Assembly (NCBI GenBank): GCA_017591395.1 | Contig: WEDG01000466.1 | Coordinates: 522,320 to 586,319, forward strand | Direction: 5' to 3' | DNA from: Schistocephalus solidus | Lineage: Eukaryota > Platyhelminthes > Cestoda > Diphyllobothriidea > Diphyllobothriidae | Length of the DNA stretch: 64,000 nt | Shown here: piece by piece, positions 12,201-20,781 of the stretch | Layout of the letters: each line of letters starts with the position of its first letter | Position numbering within the stretch: the first letter of the stretch is position 1 | Notes under the pieces: generated by a model | Databases searched by the model: none | The model's input: only the letters and a program-made list of their open reading frames with translations | Told to the model about the DNA's origin: nothing | Made by a program: the position numbers and the translations under genes

Positions 12201-12379
12201 GACTTCAAAAAACTTACAGTGTTTCCGGACCTCATCATCTGATGCCCGATATCGCGCCTTCTTTAGGTTTAATACGGCATAATGATCGTTCGTTCGCCAG
12301 TCTTTAGGGTCAAGGGATTTCAGATATTCCGTGTTGTCTTCTTCGTCATCTTCCTCTACAAGTACCCCTACACTGTAAC
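2940..12379 (-). CDS. DNAJC2: DNAJC2 / zuotin (MPP11) ribosome-associated J-protein, seven exons, partial
   Basis: Joining exons 12218-12379, 10615-10713, 9446-9590, 7030-7110, 5974-6039, 5081-5294 and 2940-3211 gives about 346 codons without a stop. Every junction is AG/GT with complementary phase. The order matches DNAJC2: an acidic stretch, the LDPKDW block, the J-domain with HPD (KHHPDKRR), DYFTCIT, a SVDP block, [32 protein letters not shown], then a long Glu/Arg/Ala-rich charged region. DNAJC2 pairs with HSPA14 in the ribosome-associated complex. There its J-domain stimulates Hsp70 on nascent chains at the tunnel exit; in animals it also acts in chromatin through C-terminal SANT domains. 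The first exon(s) and the SANT region are not seen; the latter presumably lies left of position 1. No exon has a frameshift, so the gene looks functional. The human protein is about 620 residues, so a little over half is here. Confidence 0.93.
3212..4070. other. DNAJC2 intron, no element recognised
   Basis: This is the right half of the intron between the 2940-3211 and 5081-5294 exons. A 117-codon plus-strand frame at 3577-3930 has no recognisable domain and I do not call it a gene. Confidence 0.5.
4075..4340 (-). mobile_element. Penelope-type 3' segment with hammerhead-like core
   Basis: On the minus strand this shares blocks with 1261-1560 (GTGATGA..., AATCCGAAACGTC, then AATAAA before a CAGCGATCG-like block). 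It therefore looks like the non-coding end of a Penelope-like element. It abuts a GIY-YIG remnant that runs the other way (4395-4728), so two copies or a rearranged terminal repeat are present. Confidence 0.5.
4104..4137 (-). ncRNA. Hammerhead-ribozyme-like motif with intact stem II
   Basis: Minus-strand order: CAGACGA (compare CUGANGA, one substitution), GGATTCA, loop GGTG, TGAATCC, then GAAACGTC. The seven-base stem is perfect and the GAAA box is intact. This is the layout of type I hammerheads of Penelope-like elements. The U-to-A change in the core box should weaken or abolish cleavage. Confidence 0.5.
4395..4728 (+). pseudogene. GIY-YIG endonuclease C-terminus of a Penelope-like element (PLE3)
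   Basis: The plus strand reads [20 protein letters not shown], then [19 protein letters not shown], then RELLKSWW. This is the distal GIY-YIG nuclease of Penelope-like elements: Y-V-x-[15 protein letters not shown]. Upstream there is a stop in the Cys-rich entry and no RT. It is a 5'-truncated dead fragment inside a DNAJC2 intron, on the strand opposite to the gene. Confidence 0.75.
4740..5080. other. DNAJC2 intron, nothing recognised
   Basis: This lies between the PLE3 fragment and the donor at 5080. No ORF or repeat is supported. Confidence 0.5.
5081..5294 (-). CDS. DNAJC2: DNAJC2 exon: basic/charged region
   Basis: The acceptor is CTTTCAG/TCGGG and the donor GAGGAG/GTAGCC (phase 0). It encodes [20 protein letters not shown], then a [11 protein letters not shown] segment and a Lys/Arg/Glu/Ala-rich helix ending in a run of Glu. 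This matches the ribosome-binding charged helix of zuotin proteins (human WIEKQNRA..., CDPRI...). Confidence 0.94.
5295..5973. other. DNAJC2 intron, nothing recognised
   Basis: Intron between the FSFLDEE and RRYIERQ exons. Donor GTGAGT and acceptor CTTTCAG are both clear on the minus strand. No repeat or ORF is recognised. Confidence 0.55.
5974..6039 (-). CDS. DNAJC2: DNAJC2 exon: [11 protein letters not shown]
   Basis: The acceptor is TCTGTTTTAG/GGACACC and the donor GAAGA/GTGAGT. It encodes [20 protein letters not shown]. With the previous exon this gives FW then exactly 12 residues to FSFL, the same spacing as in the human protein. Phase is 2 in and 2 out. Confidence 0.92.
6040..7029. other. 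DNAJC2 intron, nothing recognised
   Basis: Intron between the FYDFW and FSFLDEE exons. The minus-strand acceptor side has a T-rich tract ending GTTTTAG. No repeat or conserved frame is seen. Confidence 0.5.
7030..7110 (-). CDS. DNAJC2: DNAJC2 exon: zuotin homology region, FYDFW
   Basis: The acceptor is CACTTAG/GTGG and the donor TTTTG/GTACGC. It has 26 full codons beginning [14 protein letters not shown] and ending HRFYDF; the split codon gives tryptophan. It aligns with the region of human DNAJC2 that ends FYSFW. The short exon was found by matching phase and motif rather than from a long open frame. Confidence 0.88.
7268..7400 (+). pseudogene. Possible GIY-YIG remnant of another Penelope-type element
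   Basis: The plus-strand frame reads [20 protein letters not shown]. This resembles the Cys-rich entry and Y-V-G core of retroelement GIY-YIG domains (YKxxCxxCxxxYVG), with D in place of G. Similarity fades after about 40 residues. It lies in the largest DNAJC2 intron. Confidence 0.35.
7400..8850. other. DNAJC2 intron, AT-rich, nothing recognised
   Basis: Low-complexity AT-rich sequence with short frames only. No element boundaries seen. Confidence 0.5.
8851..8900. repeat. 50-bp near-perfect palindrome centred on CATATG
   Basis: The two 25-base halves are reverse complements except for one symmetric A/A mismatch five bases from each outer end. The inner 40 bp (8856-8895) are a perfect palindrome: GACTACCTTAGACTAAGCAT and its complement. 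It can form a cruciform or a spacerless hairpin. It lies in the DNAJC2 intron between the 9446-9590 and 7030-7110 exons and matches nothing else in the window. Confidence 0.95.
8901..9445. other. DNAJC2 intron, nothing recognised
   Basis: Right part of the same intron, up to the GTACGT donor at 9445. No ORF or repeat is supported. Confidence 0.5.
9446..9590 (-). CDS. DNAJC2: DNAJC2 exon: end of J-domain and SVDP block
   Basis: The acceptor is TTTTTAG/CC and the donor GCCCG/GTACGT. The 47 full codons read [18 protein letters not shown] and, further on, [10 protein letters not shown]. This corresponds to the J-domain's last helix and the SVDP...FF..F.P.F stretch of zuotin proteins. Phases match both neighbours (1 in, 2 out). 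Confidence 0.92.
9591..10614. other. DNAJC2 intron, nothing recognised
   Basis: Intron between the HPD exon and the SVDP exon. The plus-strand frame at 9670-9900 is Lys/Arg/Phe-rich with scattered cysteines and no recognised family. Confidence 0.5.
10615..10713 (-). CDS. DNAJC2: DNAJC2 exon: J-domain HPD motif
   Basis: The acceptor is TTTCAAG/ATCG and the donor CAGG/GTAAGT. The incoming T plus AT makes a tyrosine codon, followed by [20 protein letters not shown] and [15 protein letters not shown] is the catalytic tripeptide by which J-proteins trigger Hsp70 ATP hydrolysis, and it is intact. The outgoing single G pairs with CC of the next exon to give alanine. Confidence 0.95.
10714..12217. 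other. DNAJC2 intron, nothing recognised
   Basis: 1.5-kb intron splitting the J-domain just before the HPD loop. Short frames on both strands lack recognisable motifs. Confidence 0.5.
12218..12379 (-). CDS. DNAJC2: DNAJC2 exon: acidic linker and J-domain start
   Basis: This exon encodes 53 full codons: [15 protein letters not shown], then [17 protein letters not shown], then [12 protein letters not shown]. The LDPKDW..DHYAVL block is the conserved start of the zuotin J-domain. The donor is CACT/GTAAGT (phase 1). I chose the acceptor at TTCGCAG/GTTACAG; it is weak, and the frame stays open upstream to about 12593, so the exon start is less certain than its end. No exon 1 with the usual DNAJC2 N-terminus was found. 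Confidence 0.85.
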
Positions 12380-12770
12380 CTGCGAATTCACGAAATATCG
12401 ATATATGTGGATGTGGATCATAGATAACAATCGACCTCTCGGTGCACCTGCGCATTTGGCTGTCAGCAGTCGGGCTAAGTGTCGACTTTTTGCACGCTGC
12501 TAATTGGACGGATTTATATCGACCGCGTGTTTTTAGTATACTCAAGATCGTGCAAATTGAAAGCTTCAAACCAGGCTGTATCTTTAAATTCACGGGCCAC
12601 CGACTATTTCGATGACGTTCTACGATAATCCACCTGCAGTGGAAACTTGTTTGAATATGGAAGCACCTACATAGGATAAATTAGTAAGGTACATCTCGGA
12701 GAGATGAGCAGCGACAATAAAAAGAGAATTCTCGAATCACAGGGAGGAAGAGACTGGGGTCTTCAGACAG
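12380..12770. other. Upstream of the first recognised DNAJC2 exon
   Basis: The minus-strand frame stays open to about 12593 but its content does not resemble the N-terminus of DNAJC2. It may be intron read-through or a divergent N-terminal extension. No promoter element can be supported. Confidence 0.4.
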
Positions 12771-13063
12771 TTCAGTATAATTCAGTATATATAAGGGAGA
12801 TAGGCAGAGCCTTTGAAAACCCTATTTACAGAGTGACGCTAGCAAAACAAGCAAATGTTACATTGCGATAGTCGTTTAGCATATCGATCATTGCGGTCGA
12901 CTCAATATATGTCAATCAAGTAAAAATGCATCAAGTCTTCTTTTAAACATTTCAACGCTTTCAGCCTGAACAACCGAAGCTGGCAGTTTTTCCATTCTTC
13001 AATCACCCATTGGGAAAAGAAGTTGGCGCGCACTTCAAGTTTGGCGTGTTTTCTTTTCAGTTT

Positions 13064-14359
13064 TTATGGGTGTCCTCGGAGACTTGTCATGTTTGCCAAT
13101 TCAAAAAAGTTGGCCATCTGAAATGCACAATCAACTCCTCTGACCAGTTTGAAGACTAAGATCATATCCCCTCTGTTTTGCCTATAAGAGAGAGGAAAAA
13201 CTTTAAGTCTTTCTAGGTGGTCCTCATAGGGTAGGCATTCCAATCCGCTGACTAGTTTCATCGCCCTCCGTTGAACTTTCTCCAGTAGAGCGTAGTCATG
13301 TTTCGTCCAAGGGCGCCACACCTGAACGCAATATTCCAACACCGGCCGGATAAATGTTCCAAACACGCGCCCAAAAAGCTCTCCGTCAAAATTAACGAAG
13401 GACGTCCTGATTGCACCTAAGATACACATAGTTTTTTTTGCGATATTCGCACATTGCGACGATGGTTTGAGAGTGGGTGTTATCCATATACGCAAGTCCT
13501 TTGTAATAGTTACCTCCTGGAATTGGTGACCACTGATGAAGTACTGGTATTCAAACCTAATCATCCTGCTGGAACTTGACCGCAGTCGGATTATTTGGCA
13601 TTTGTTAAGATAAGGGTTCAGCAGCCACTCATCACACCATGTTTGCAAGCGATCTAAGATTTGTTGTAATTTCTGCGCATCCTCCGGTTTTTCAATTGAG
13701 GTCCATAACTTCAGATCGTCAGCGAACATTACCTTCTCGCATCTCATACAATCAGAGCAGTCGTTCACGGATATCATAAACAAAATTGGACCCACAACGC
13801 TGCCCTGCGGAACTCCACTATGAACGGTTTCCAGGTTGGACTTGGCATCTCCAATACAAACACGCTGGGGCATGTCTGTGAGAAAGTCGGCCAACCATTT
13901 GAGTAGGTTGCCAGACACACACATTTGACGGAGCTTAAACATTAGATGTCTGTGTGGAACCCTGTCAAAGGCTTTGCTAAAGTCAATGTATACCGCATCG
14001 ACTGACAAACCCATTTCTCCTGATTTTGTCCAACTTTCCATGGATGTCAGCAGGTTTGTGAGGCAGGATCGACTTCTTCGAAATCCATGTTGATATGAAC
14101 TTAGCAAGTTATTCTCTTCAAGATGCCTCATCAGTTCCGTTTTGATTATCTTCTCCATCATTTTGCAACAGATACTTGTGAGGCTGACTGGTCGGAAACT
14201 GTTTGGTGATGTCCTCTCTCCTCCTTTATAGTTGGGGGTTATATTGGCTATCTTCCACTCGGTAGGCAGAGCCCCCGCCTCTTGAACTTTCAAATATCTT
14301 GGAGAGCGGAGAGGCCAGCTGGTCTGTGAGTTCATTGAGAACTTTTGCGGAAATACCAT
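13064..14359 (-). pseudogene. A1 reverse transcriptase
   Basis: A 431-codon frame with LINE RT landmarks: FRPVSLTSICCKMMEKII, HGFRRSRSCLTNLL, VYIDFSKAFDRVPH, SGVPQGSVVGPILF, and the catalytic MFADDLKLW. The C-terminal thumb has RPVLEYCVQVWRPW and KVQRRAMKLVSGL. The catalytic aspartates are kept. The N-terminal linker continues in another frame at 14226-14651 (KSPGPDGISAKVL), so a frameshift near 14270 splits the protein. Confidence 0.9.
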
Positions 14360-14969
14360 CTGGGCCAGGTGATTTAGTGGGCTGTAGCTCTTTCAGAGTT
14401 TTTCTTACTATGTCCATTGGGAACGACACCGAGCTTATTTTGGTTGTAGATGTGGCAGTATTGTAGTATTGGTCCTCGTCAAGAGGTGGTTCCTCGGTAT
14501 ACACGGATATAAAGAAATTGGAAAAGAGGCTGGTCTTATCAGAGTTATCAGTTAACCTGTTTCCCTGATTGTCTTTAAGACAAGGAATGCAGTCGCGATT
14601 TCGTTTTGCCTTATTAACGTAAGCATAAAACCTTTTCGAATTTCTCGGCATGTCATTGACTATTTCTGACTCAAAGGCTGATCTTACTTTTCTCAGAAGA
14701 TTCCGACACCGATTTCGTTGTTTCTTAAAAGCGGAAAAATGTTCGGGTTGTTGATACCTGGCCTATGTTCTCCACAGTCTTCTTTTCTTTTTGAGATTCC
14801 TTTTTATTTCCAATGTCACCCACTCGGGTCGGGAGACGCACGATCGCCTTTTAAGTGGGCAGAAGTTCTCTACCAACTGCTGCATCAATTTAATAATGAG
14901 AAACCAGGCAGCGTTTGGGTCAGGTACATGTGCAGGGCTCCAGTCAATCCTATTCAGTAATTCTTTCAT
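14226..14969 (-). pseudogene. A1 linker between endonuclease and RT
   Basis: Two frames (14969-14763 and 14651-14226) carry the typical CR1 linker: INRIDWSPAHV-like and RPEWVTLEIKRNLKKKRRLW, then YAYVNKAKRNRD and LKELQPTKSPGPDGIS. They are separated by frameshifts. Confidence 0.8.
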
Positions 14970-15068
14970 TTTGGGATAATCCCCTTTCCATACATTTCTC
15001 TGCCTAACTGCACGATGTTTGGGTACAGAAAAATGACTGTACTCCCAAGCAAGAACACAATGATCACT

Positions 15069-15707
15069 TCATCCAAGCGGCACGTAAGAACTTAATGCAA
15101 GGATGCAATTGTCATCTCTACTTATGACTAGATCCAAACAGCTTGACTGCTGCCCATTTCGGAACCGCGTAACCATTGTGACATGTTGGGTAAGAAACTC
15201 GTCATTTAACAACTGAAGTAATTTCTGTTCGAATGAATTTTCCGATCGCGAGCAGTACATTGACAACCAATCGATATCGGGACCGTTGAAATCTCCAAGT
15301 ATTAATAAGTGTTTGCTACGGCAGATTTGCTTTACCTCTATGAGTAGTGCTTCATTCGTGTCCGTTCGCTGTCCTGGGGATCGAATTACCACGGCAATAT
15401 GGAGGTCTGGTTGGTTTGGGACTTTTAGTTTGCAACAAAGTATTTCGCAAGACCAGATCCTATTTGGCGAGGGCCCATCCTGAATGAAGTCAATGCCTTT
15501 TCGTATGAACATTGCGATTCCACCACCCCTACGTCCGTTTCTATCCCTGCGGATAAGCTGAAAACCATATATTCTGCCTTCTATGTCTGCGATTTGTTCA
15601 TTTAACCTTGTTTCAGTTAAAGCTATATAGTCAGGTTGTAAACGGTCTACGACCAGTTTAATTTCCTCCATTTTGTTCAATAGACTCTGCACATTTGTGT
15701 ACATCAT
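15069..15707 (-). pseudogene. A1 apurinic-like endonuclease domain
   Basis: 212 codons with LINE endonuclease motifs: YTNVQSLLNKM, PDYIALTETRL, RRDRNGRRGGGIAMFIRKG, LLILGDFNGPDIDW and NGQQSSCLDLVIS. The catalytic E of TET and the GDFN motif are present. The domain nicks target DNA to prime reverse transcription. Its frame stops before the SDH motif. Confidence 0.88.
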
Positions 15708-16000
15708 TTTAATCTTGTTTTCTTCCCTCGATTTCTGAATATTTTTAGTTCTTTCTTCAACAAGATATATCCAGTCTCCTGTCTGGGTTCAAATTCATAG
15801 GCATTTGGTAGGGCTTTTGACCAGCGTGGTTTCCGTCAATTTCAGCGGATGTTCCCATAAAAACGAGTGCACCGTTTTGACGATTTTGTTGTCTACAATT
15901 TTTTAGTTTTGTTCCCCCTCGTATTGACGTCTTTTCAATTCCGCTACCAGTGTCCTCCTTTTCATCCGATCGATGGGAGAGTAATCCGGCTGAAAAAAAC

Positions 16001-16452
16001 TCAATGATGATTCTTTCGTAGTCGGGACTTTCGAGAGAGCAAAAGATCTACCTGCTGTTTGCTCCCCAAAACGACTTTTAATGGTCTTGGTCGAACCTCA
16101 TGCGTTTCATTTGTAACGAGAGGCCCCAATCGAAAGATCTTTTTGATTTCGACTTTCACACCAGTTTCTTGCGTATCATTCAATAAATTTTGAAATATCA
16201 GCAGATCCTGATTTACCCTTTCTTTTGGCGTTTCCTAGTAGCCTCTGAGACTCCCTGAACTACCAGACAAAATGATCTGTCAGGAAAAAAACTCGTTTCT
16301 TCATCCTGCTTTCTTTTAGTGATGGAATGTTGAATCACGCCCTTTGTATCAGTCTTTAATACTGTGTTCAAATTGGTCTTCATCGGTGAGACGGTTGGTT
16401 GACTTGCAGGCATCTCTATGAACCTTTCAAACAGCGTAAGTTCTCCTGACAA
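16001..16452 (-). pseudogene. A1 ORF1 fragments
   Basis: Frames at 16452-16213 and 16183-16001 give Lys/Arg-rich protein. The second has FRLGPLVTNETHEVRPRPLK then VDLLLSRKSRLRKN, typical of the nucleic-acid-binding CR1 ORF1 protein. The same ORF1 tail (FFQPDYSPAERLKRRELVLE) is seen in copy A2 at about 29690-29780. Confidence 0.6.
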
Positions 16453-16479
16453 TGCGTCTGACTAATTATTAGCCATTTC

Positions 16480-17750
16480 TTGTAAAGTATTTTCACGGAC
16501 TGGAACCCGAAATGAGTACTAAGTCATTTGCGACGTGATATGCTTGTGAGAGACAAAGGTCGAAATGCTCACTGGTATTGTGTGGGCGATAGACACAGCC
16601 AATGAGTAAGGAGTTCATATTTTTTAAGGTAATTTGAAGCCAACAGCTCTCATCAACCGCAGTAAATTGTGGATGGTCTAAGGTCCGAAATACCAGCGCT
16701 TGCTTAATATAGATACAACTTCCTCCACCATGGCTGTCACGGCGATCATTTCGAGTACAATTATAACCTATAAGAGAGAGTTCGGGGTCGGCTACGGAAG
16801 GTGAAGCCCATGTTTCAGTTACTATAACAATATCTGGACAGTGGACAAAGACTAGAGTCTGAAGCAGGGGCATTGTATTTAGCAAGGATCTGGCTTTTAG
16901 AGCGAACAGTTTAAGTGGGCAAGGTGGTTGTTTTTGAGGGAGGGCGGCTAATTCGTCCAGCGGTTGACGGGCCACTGAACATAGGGGGCGGACGCTCCCA
17001 CCCTGTTCTGGAAAAAAGGTTGTGGGATCACACGTGCCTGATGCGGGTGAAAAGGGGTAAAATATGGAGGTGGAAATGACATACAGGGGAACTGAGCACA
17101 ACCGCTAGCTAAAGGGGCATGTCCGGGAAATCCTTTGACAGGATACTGCAAAGTATTCCTATTAAAGTGACACAGAAGGTCAGGCGAGTCTAGTAGTCCA
17201 ATCGGGCCCTTCGTATTATAATACAAGTGGGGAAACGACCGTGGAGAAAATTGGCTGCGGGGTTGGGGATGCACTGCTGCGAGTGGCACAGAAGCACTAT
17301 TTTTGGGCGAGAATGCTTATATGTTTCGTTTATCAGCCTCAGTATGAGGTCTGAGTGGTAGCTTGAAATTCGATGTAGTTGGGATTGGGAAGTTTTCGGA
17401 GTATTTTTCGTGGAGAGGCTAAATTTTAGCAGTTTTCGAGTGGTTGAGACTTTAACAAGTTTGTCTTTGAGCTAAAAAATATGCGTTGGTTTACCAGGAG
17501 TAACTGGTAAACTTGGTATGGATGTGGTAGTAGGAGAAATACTGCTGTCTTGAGAACCAATAAAAGAAGTTCTGTTGTCTTGGGATCCTAAAAGCTTAAT
17601 CAAGGTCGGTTTCCGTGCAGATTTAGCTGGGGATTCAGACGGCGAGGCCGTAGATGACATTGGAGGCGATTTGTTCAACATGGCAACAGAGGTAGTCATT
17701 TTTATGTTGCTTGTCGATAATTTAAAATTTTTCAGTTTTCTTTGCATTGG
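16480..17750 (-). mobile_element. 5' part of a second LINE (family C): ORF1 end and endonuclease
   Basis: An endonuclease frame (17101-16493) has LFALKARSLLNTMPLL, DIVIVTETWASPSVADPELS, DRRDSHGGGSCIYIKQ and YRPHN, and ends where A1 begins. An aromatic/proline-rich frame at 17289-16948 overlaps its start in another register. A Ser/Thr/Pro-rich frame at 17747-17472 contains a repeated GSQD(N/S) motif and could be more ORF1. The endonuclease resembles family B more than A. Its RT is missing, either lost or never present. Confidence 0.6.
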
Positions 17751-18635
17751 GGTGAGGTCAGGGGAAACTGAGGAATGCCATTTTCGACAAAATTATCTAC
17801 TGATCTCCTTCCTAGAGAGTATGAAGTCAACTTCTATCTAGGAAAAGAGCGTGAATAATGTCGGGGTATTGCGCCTGAGCGAACGCAGTCATTTAGCGTA
17901 CGGGACTCTATATCATAAGTCACAGCTTTCCAGAAACGAATGCACCCCATCGAAAGCAGATATGTAACTTGGAGTATTACGCAACATAAAATTTTGCTTG
18001 CGTTTTATCCATTCATTTGTTTCGGAGCTGATTATCCCAATGACATGAAAAGCCTGCTGCGTCGGAGGTATTGGTTATAGTTCCTTTTAAACAAAATATC
18101 TACTATCTCGTCAGACGACGATCGATTATTGCGGGACGAGGTGTAAGCTTGAGCAATCGGAGGATCAAGAGGTTCCAGATTGACCAAAAGGATTTTAGAA
18201 TTGACAATATCTACAGAGGACTGCGAAGTCTTGCATACGCTTGATAGATCCCCTTCCATTACACTTTTACTCAAGGATGGAGGGGAAACTGCAACCTTGA
18301 GTCTTTCCCTTATCGCTTATCCCTTCGAATCGACCGCAGACGTTTCTACCTCTGTCAAATGAATACTCGCTAACGTCAATAACAGACTAGTCTTGACTCT
18401 AACCATTCTTACCTGATACATTCATCCCCATTCTGTAAAACTGTTTTAACTTCAAATTTTGCTATTTCTGAACTTTTGAAAACAGTTTTTTTCTTAAAAC
18501 AAACTCTTCATTTCGAACACTGCTTTCTAAGCAAACAAACAAACCAAATCAAAAGTGGGTAATGAAAAGAGGACTTTGTTTTAGGTTTTTTCCTGTGTTC
18601 TAAGGATTTGGCGGCGCCAAAGCAGTGCCAAATCA
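17751..18635. other. No gene recognised
   Basis: Short Ser-rich frames on both strands (for example 18032-18274 minus) lack known motifs. It may be further 5' sequence of the family C element. Confidence 0.45.
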
Positions 18636-18800
18636 ATAAACCTATTTATATTTATATTTGGTTAGCACAGGGAAGGCACTGTCTAAACAAACATTAGTAA
18701 CGAAATAAAGTTATGACAATGTGTGCAGATAAAATATACAAATGCATAGTTTGTCCTGTTATATCAACAGTTAGCAATATTTTAAAATTAGTAGTGAACT
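18636..18800 (-). mobile_element. Short AAAT-tailed repeat, family D, copy D1
   Basis: On the minus strand this reads TAGTTCACTACTAATTTTAA, then an ATTGCTAACTG block, CATTGTCATAACTTTATTTC, and GTGCTAACCAAATATAAAT ending in an AT-rich tail. The same sequence occurs at 39822-40008 and, shortened, at 34286-34345. No coding capacity. It could be a SINE or the 3' end of an unrecognised LINE. Confidence 0.75.
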
Positions 18801-19195
18801 AGAAAAAATAGGCAGCGAGTCGCTTGCGGGACATCGTAAACTAGTAGACGGAATTTTGGTTTACTTAATAGAAAAAATTGGGTAAGTAATTTACAAGAGT
18901 ATACTTAAATAGGCTAAAATTGCAGCTGATTTCATACAGTTAATAGAAAATGACGAACCGAGCACAATTTCAAACCAAACTTATGCAAAGTGTTACTTAT
19001 TAATCCAATTGATTATATGGCGGGCACAAATAATATGGAGCAGTAAGAAGAGCTTTTTATAAACTTACAATTAATAGACAGTTCACTGCTAGAAGCAAGA
19101 AATATGGTAAAAATAAACCCTTCGCTTATCTTAAAATGCGGTCCACGTGCCCTTGACCCTCGATGATGCACGAATAGGCTAGTTTCAAGAAGCAA
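18801..19195. other. No gene recognised
   Basis: AT-rich sequence without recognisable frames or repeats. Confidence 0.5.
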
Positions 19196-19753
19196 ATTGG
19201 AAGAAGAGGTGATCGTTGGAACAAGCAATTTATCGGTCTGATGTTTGGGATAACTGGGCATCTCACATGCCCCTTGAGGCTAATGATTCGGCCCAGGCCA
19301 ACTCGCAACATAGAATACGGAGGCAGAACTTCATTGCGTTTATTGATTGAATGCGGGTCGGAGAATCATGACTCAGACAGTTCACGACTCCTTCGGTTTT
19401 CACCTATTAAGAGAAATTTGGCGCCTCATCATACGTGAATGCGTGGCCAGGTCTCGTCGATTGAATTGCCATCTAGGACTTAGCGCCATTCCTCTTAACT
19501 ACAACCGCATACTCAGCGTTTAGGTTTGGAGTGTTCTCCCAGTTTCGCCGACATAGTTGTTTTGGTTGCAACTGCAGCCGATCTGGTAAACGACTTCAGG
19601 CATTTCCTGCTGTGACCGAGGGTGTTTCGGCCTCATTATCTGGGAACTGATGGTTACCTTTGGTCTGTGTGCAACACCCACTCCGAGTGTTGTGACAAGG
19701 TTGCTAACCCAAATGCTGAGCCTAGAATTTTGGTCTGTTTTCTCGGAAGACAT
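19196..19753 (-). mobile_element. Penelope-like element C-terminus (GIY-YIG), copy PLE4
   Basis: Minus strand: SIWVSNLVTTLGVGVAHRP, then QEMPEVVYQIGCSCNQNNYV followed by GETGRTLQT, the GIY-YIG entry with its Cys-rich loop and YVGETGR core. Sequence down to 19253 continues the domain in shifted frames, then a short non-coding segment resembles the end of PLE1. It is truncated upstream of the RT and frameshifted. Confidence 0.75.
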
Positions 19754-20010
19754 GTGACTCCGACAGTTCTAGGACACCTTTAGCTGTAAATCCCGAACTC
19801 GGTGAATCCACTAGCATGACTTTCAGTTGCTCCTAGATTTTCCGTTCAAGTTAAAGTACGTCTTAAGACGGAACCTTGGAAGTTGTAGGATTTGGTTTGT
19901 TTCTGAGGCGATTTTCTGTTTTGCATTTGTCTCGCAGAATTAAGTATATAATTCCGAATTCCAAATCCTAAGAAATAGAAGTAAATAGCTATCTGGCATC
20001 GGAATGTATC
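19754..20010. other. No gene recognised
   Basis: Short spacer between the PLE4 fragment and the microsatellite. Confidence 0.5.
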
Positions 20011-20048
20011 ATTATAATATTAATAATAATAATACTAATACTAATAAT

Positions 20049-20079
<31 letters not shown>

Positions 20080-20080
20080 G
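20011..20080. repeat. (ATA/TAA)n microsatellite
   Basis: About 70 bp of imperfect TAA/TAC triplets (for example AATAATAATAATACTAATAC). A simple repeat with no coding meaning. Confidence 0.95.
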
Positions 20081-20679
20081 GCTTATTAATATAATACCTC
20101 TCCATTTCCTACTGACTTAAATTCAGCCATGGGATTTATAGAGATAGATGTTTTATTTGAGTACCTGGAAGGCCACTGTCATTGAAAAAAATAATAAAAC
20201 GAGTTCGAAATCATGTTAAGTTTAGTTATGAATAGTAGGTCAGTTTCTTGGCGATGACAAATGACTCAACTTTGTGTGGTCAAAAAATTATATAAAAGAG
20301 CAGACAATGAAAAATCTACTTGGGCATTTTTAAGGAAAGGCATATGTTGAATGGGGTTTGTGGGTTTTAAAGGAAAAAAGCTGTCCCTCCTGGGAGAAAA
20401 ACATACACGTTAGGTAGTACCGACATGCTGAAGAGAGCGTAGGAGGCTTCAAAACGCTCCTCATCCTGGTAGAAATCATGTAACGACAGGGGCTACTTTT
20501 CACCACCGCAGGTGGGATCGCAATGTGTATCGACTAACTCTAAGCGTAAACGTCAAGGATGCTAGATAGGGAAAACTTTTGCAGGCATCATACGTATGCT
20601 TATAGGTCGAACGAGGAAAGGACCGAAGAGATCGTGAAGGTAATGGTAGCATTGCCAGAGAAGTGACCATGATACTCAC
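20081..20679. other. No gene recognised
   Basis: AT-rich with short frames only. Confidence 0.5.
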
Positions 20680-20781
20680 ATTGCTGATTTCTCAGACCAC
20701 CGACAGAGGAACCCGAAATGCTCGTCAACGTTCCGTGTAGGGTTGACACCAGGAGAAAGATAGGGCTGTAAGCACCATCGT
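20680..20781 (-). CDS. Possible unassigned host exon
   Basis: Minus strand: a pyrimidine-rich tract ends at CACCTTCAG/ACGATGG. After it, 33 open codons (DGAYSPIFLLVSTLHGTLTS, then SGSSVGGLRNQQ) end at a strong donor, AGCAAT/GTGAGT. The exon would be phase-symmetric. I do not recognise the protein. The frame is also open upstream, so the left boundary is a guess. No neighbouring exon was identified. Confidence 0.2.

Larger units (their letters stand above)
12771..16470 (-). mobile_element. CR1-group LINE copy A1, nearly full length, broken
   Basis: Order on the minus strand: ORF1 fragments (16452-16001), apurinic-type endonuclease (15707-15069), linker (14969-14226), reverse transcriptase (14359-13064), 3' UTR, a small hairpin (AGGCTCTGCCT) and a TTCAGTATAATTCAGTATA tail. 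It inserts by target-primed reverse transcription. Frames are broken at several points, so it is inactive, but its 3' end is almost the same as copy A6 at 62172-62490. It lies between the DNAJC2 J-domain exon and a different LINE fragment at 16480. Confidence 0.88.

Noticed and set aside
16948..17289. Proline/aromatic-rich frame as an independent gene
   Set aside because: It overlaps the start of the family C endonuclease on the same strand and is better read as the end of that LINE's ORF1.
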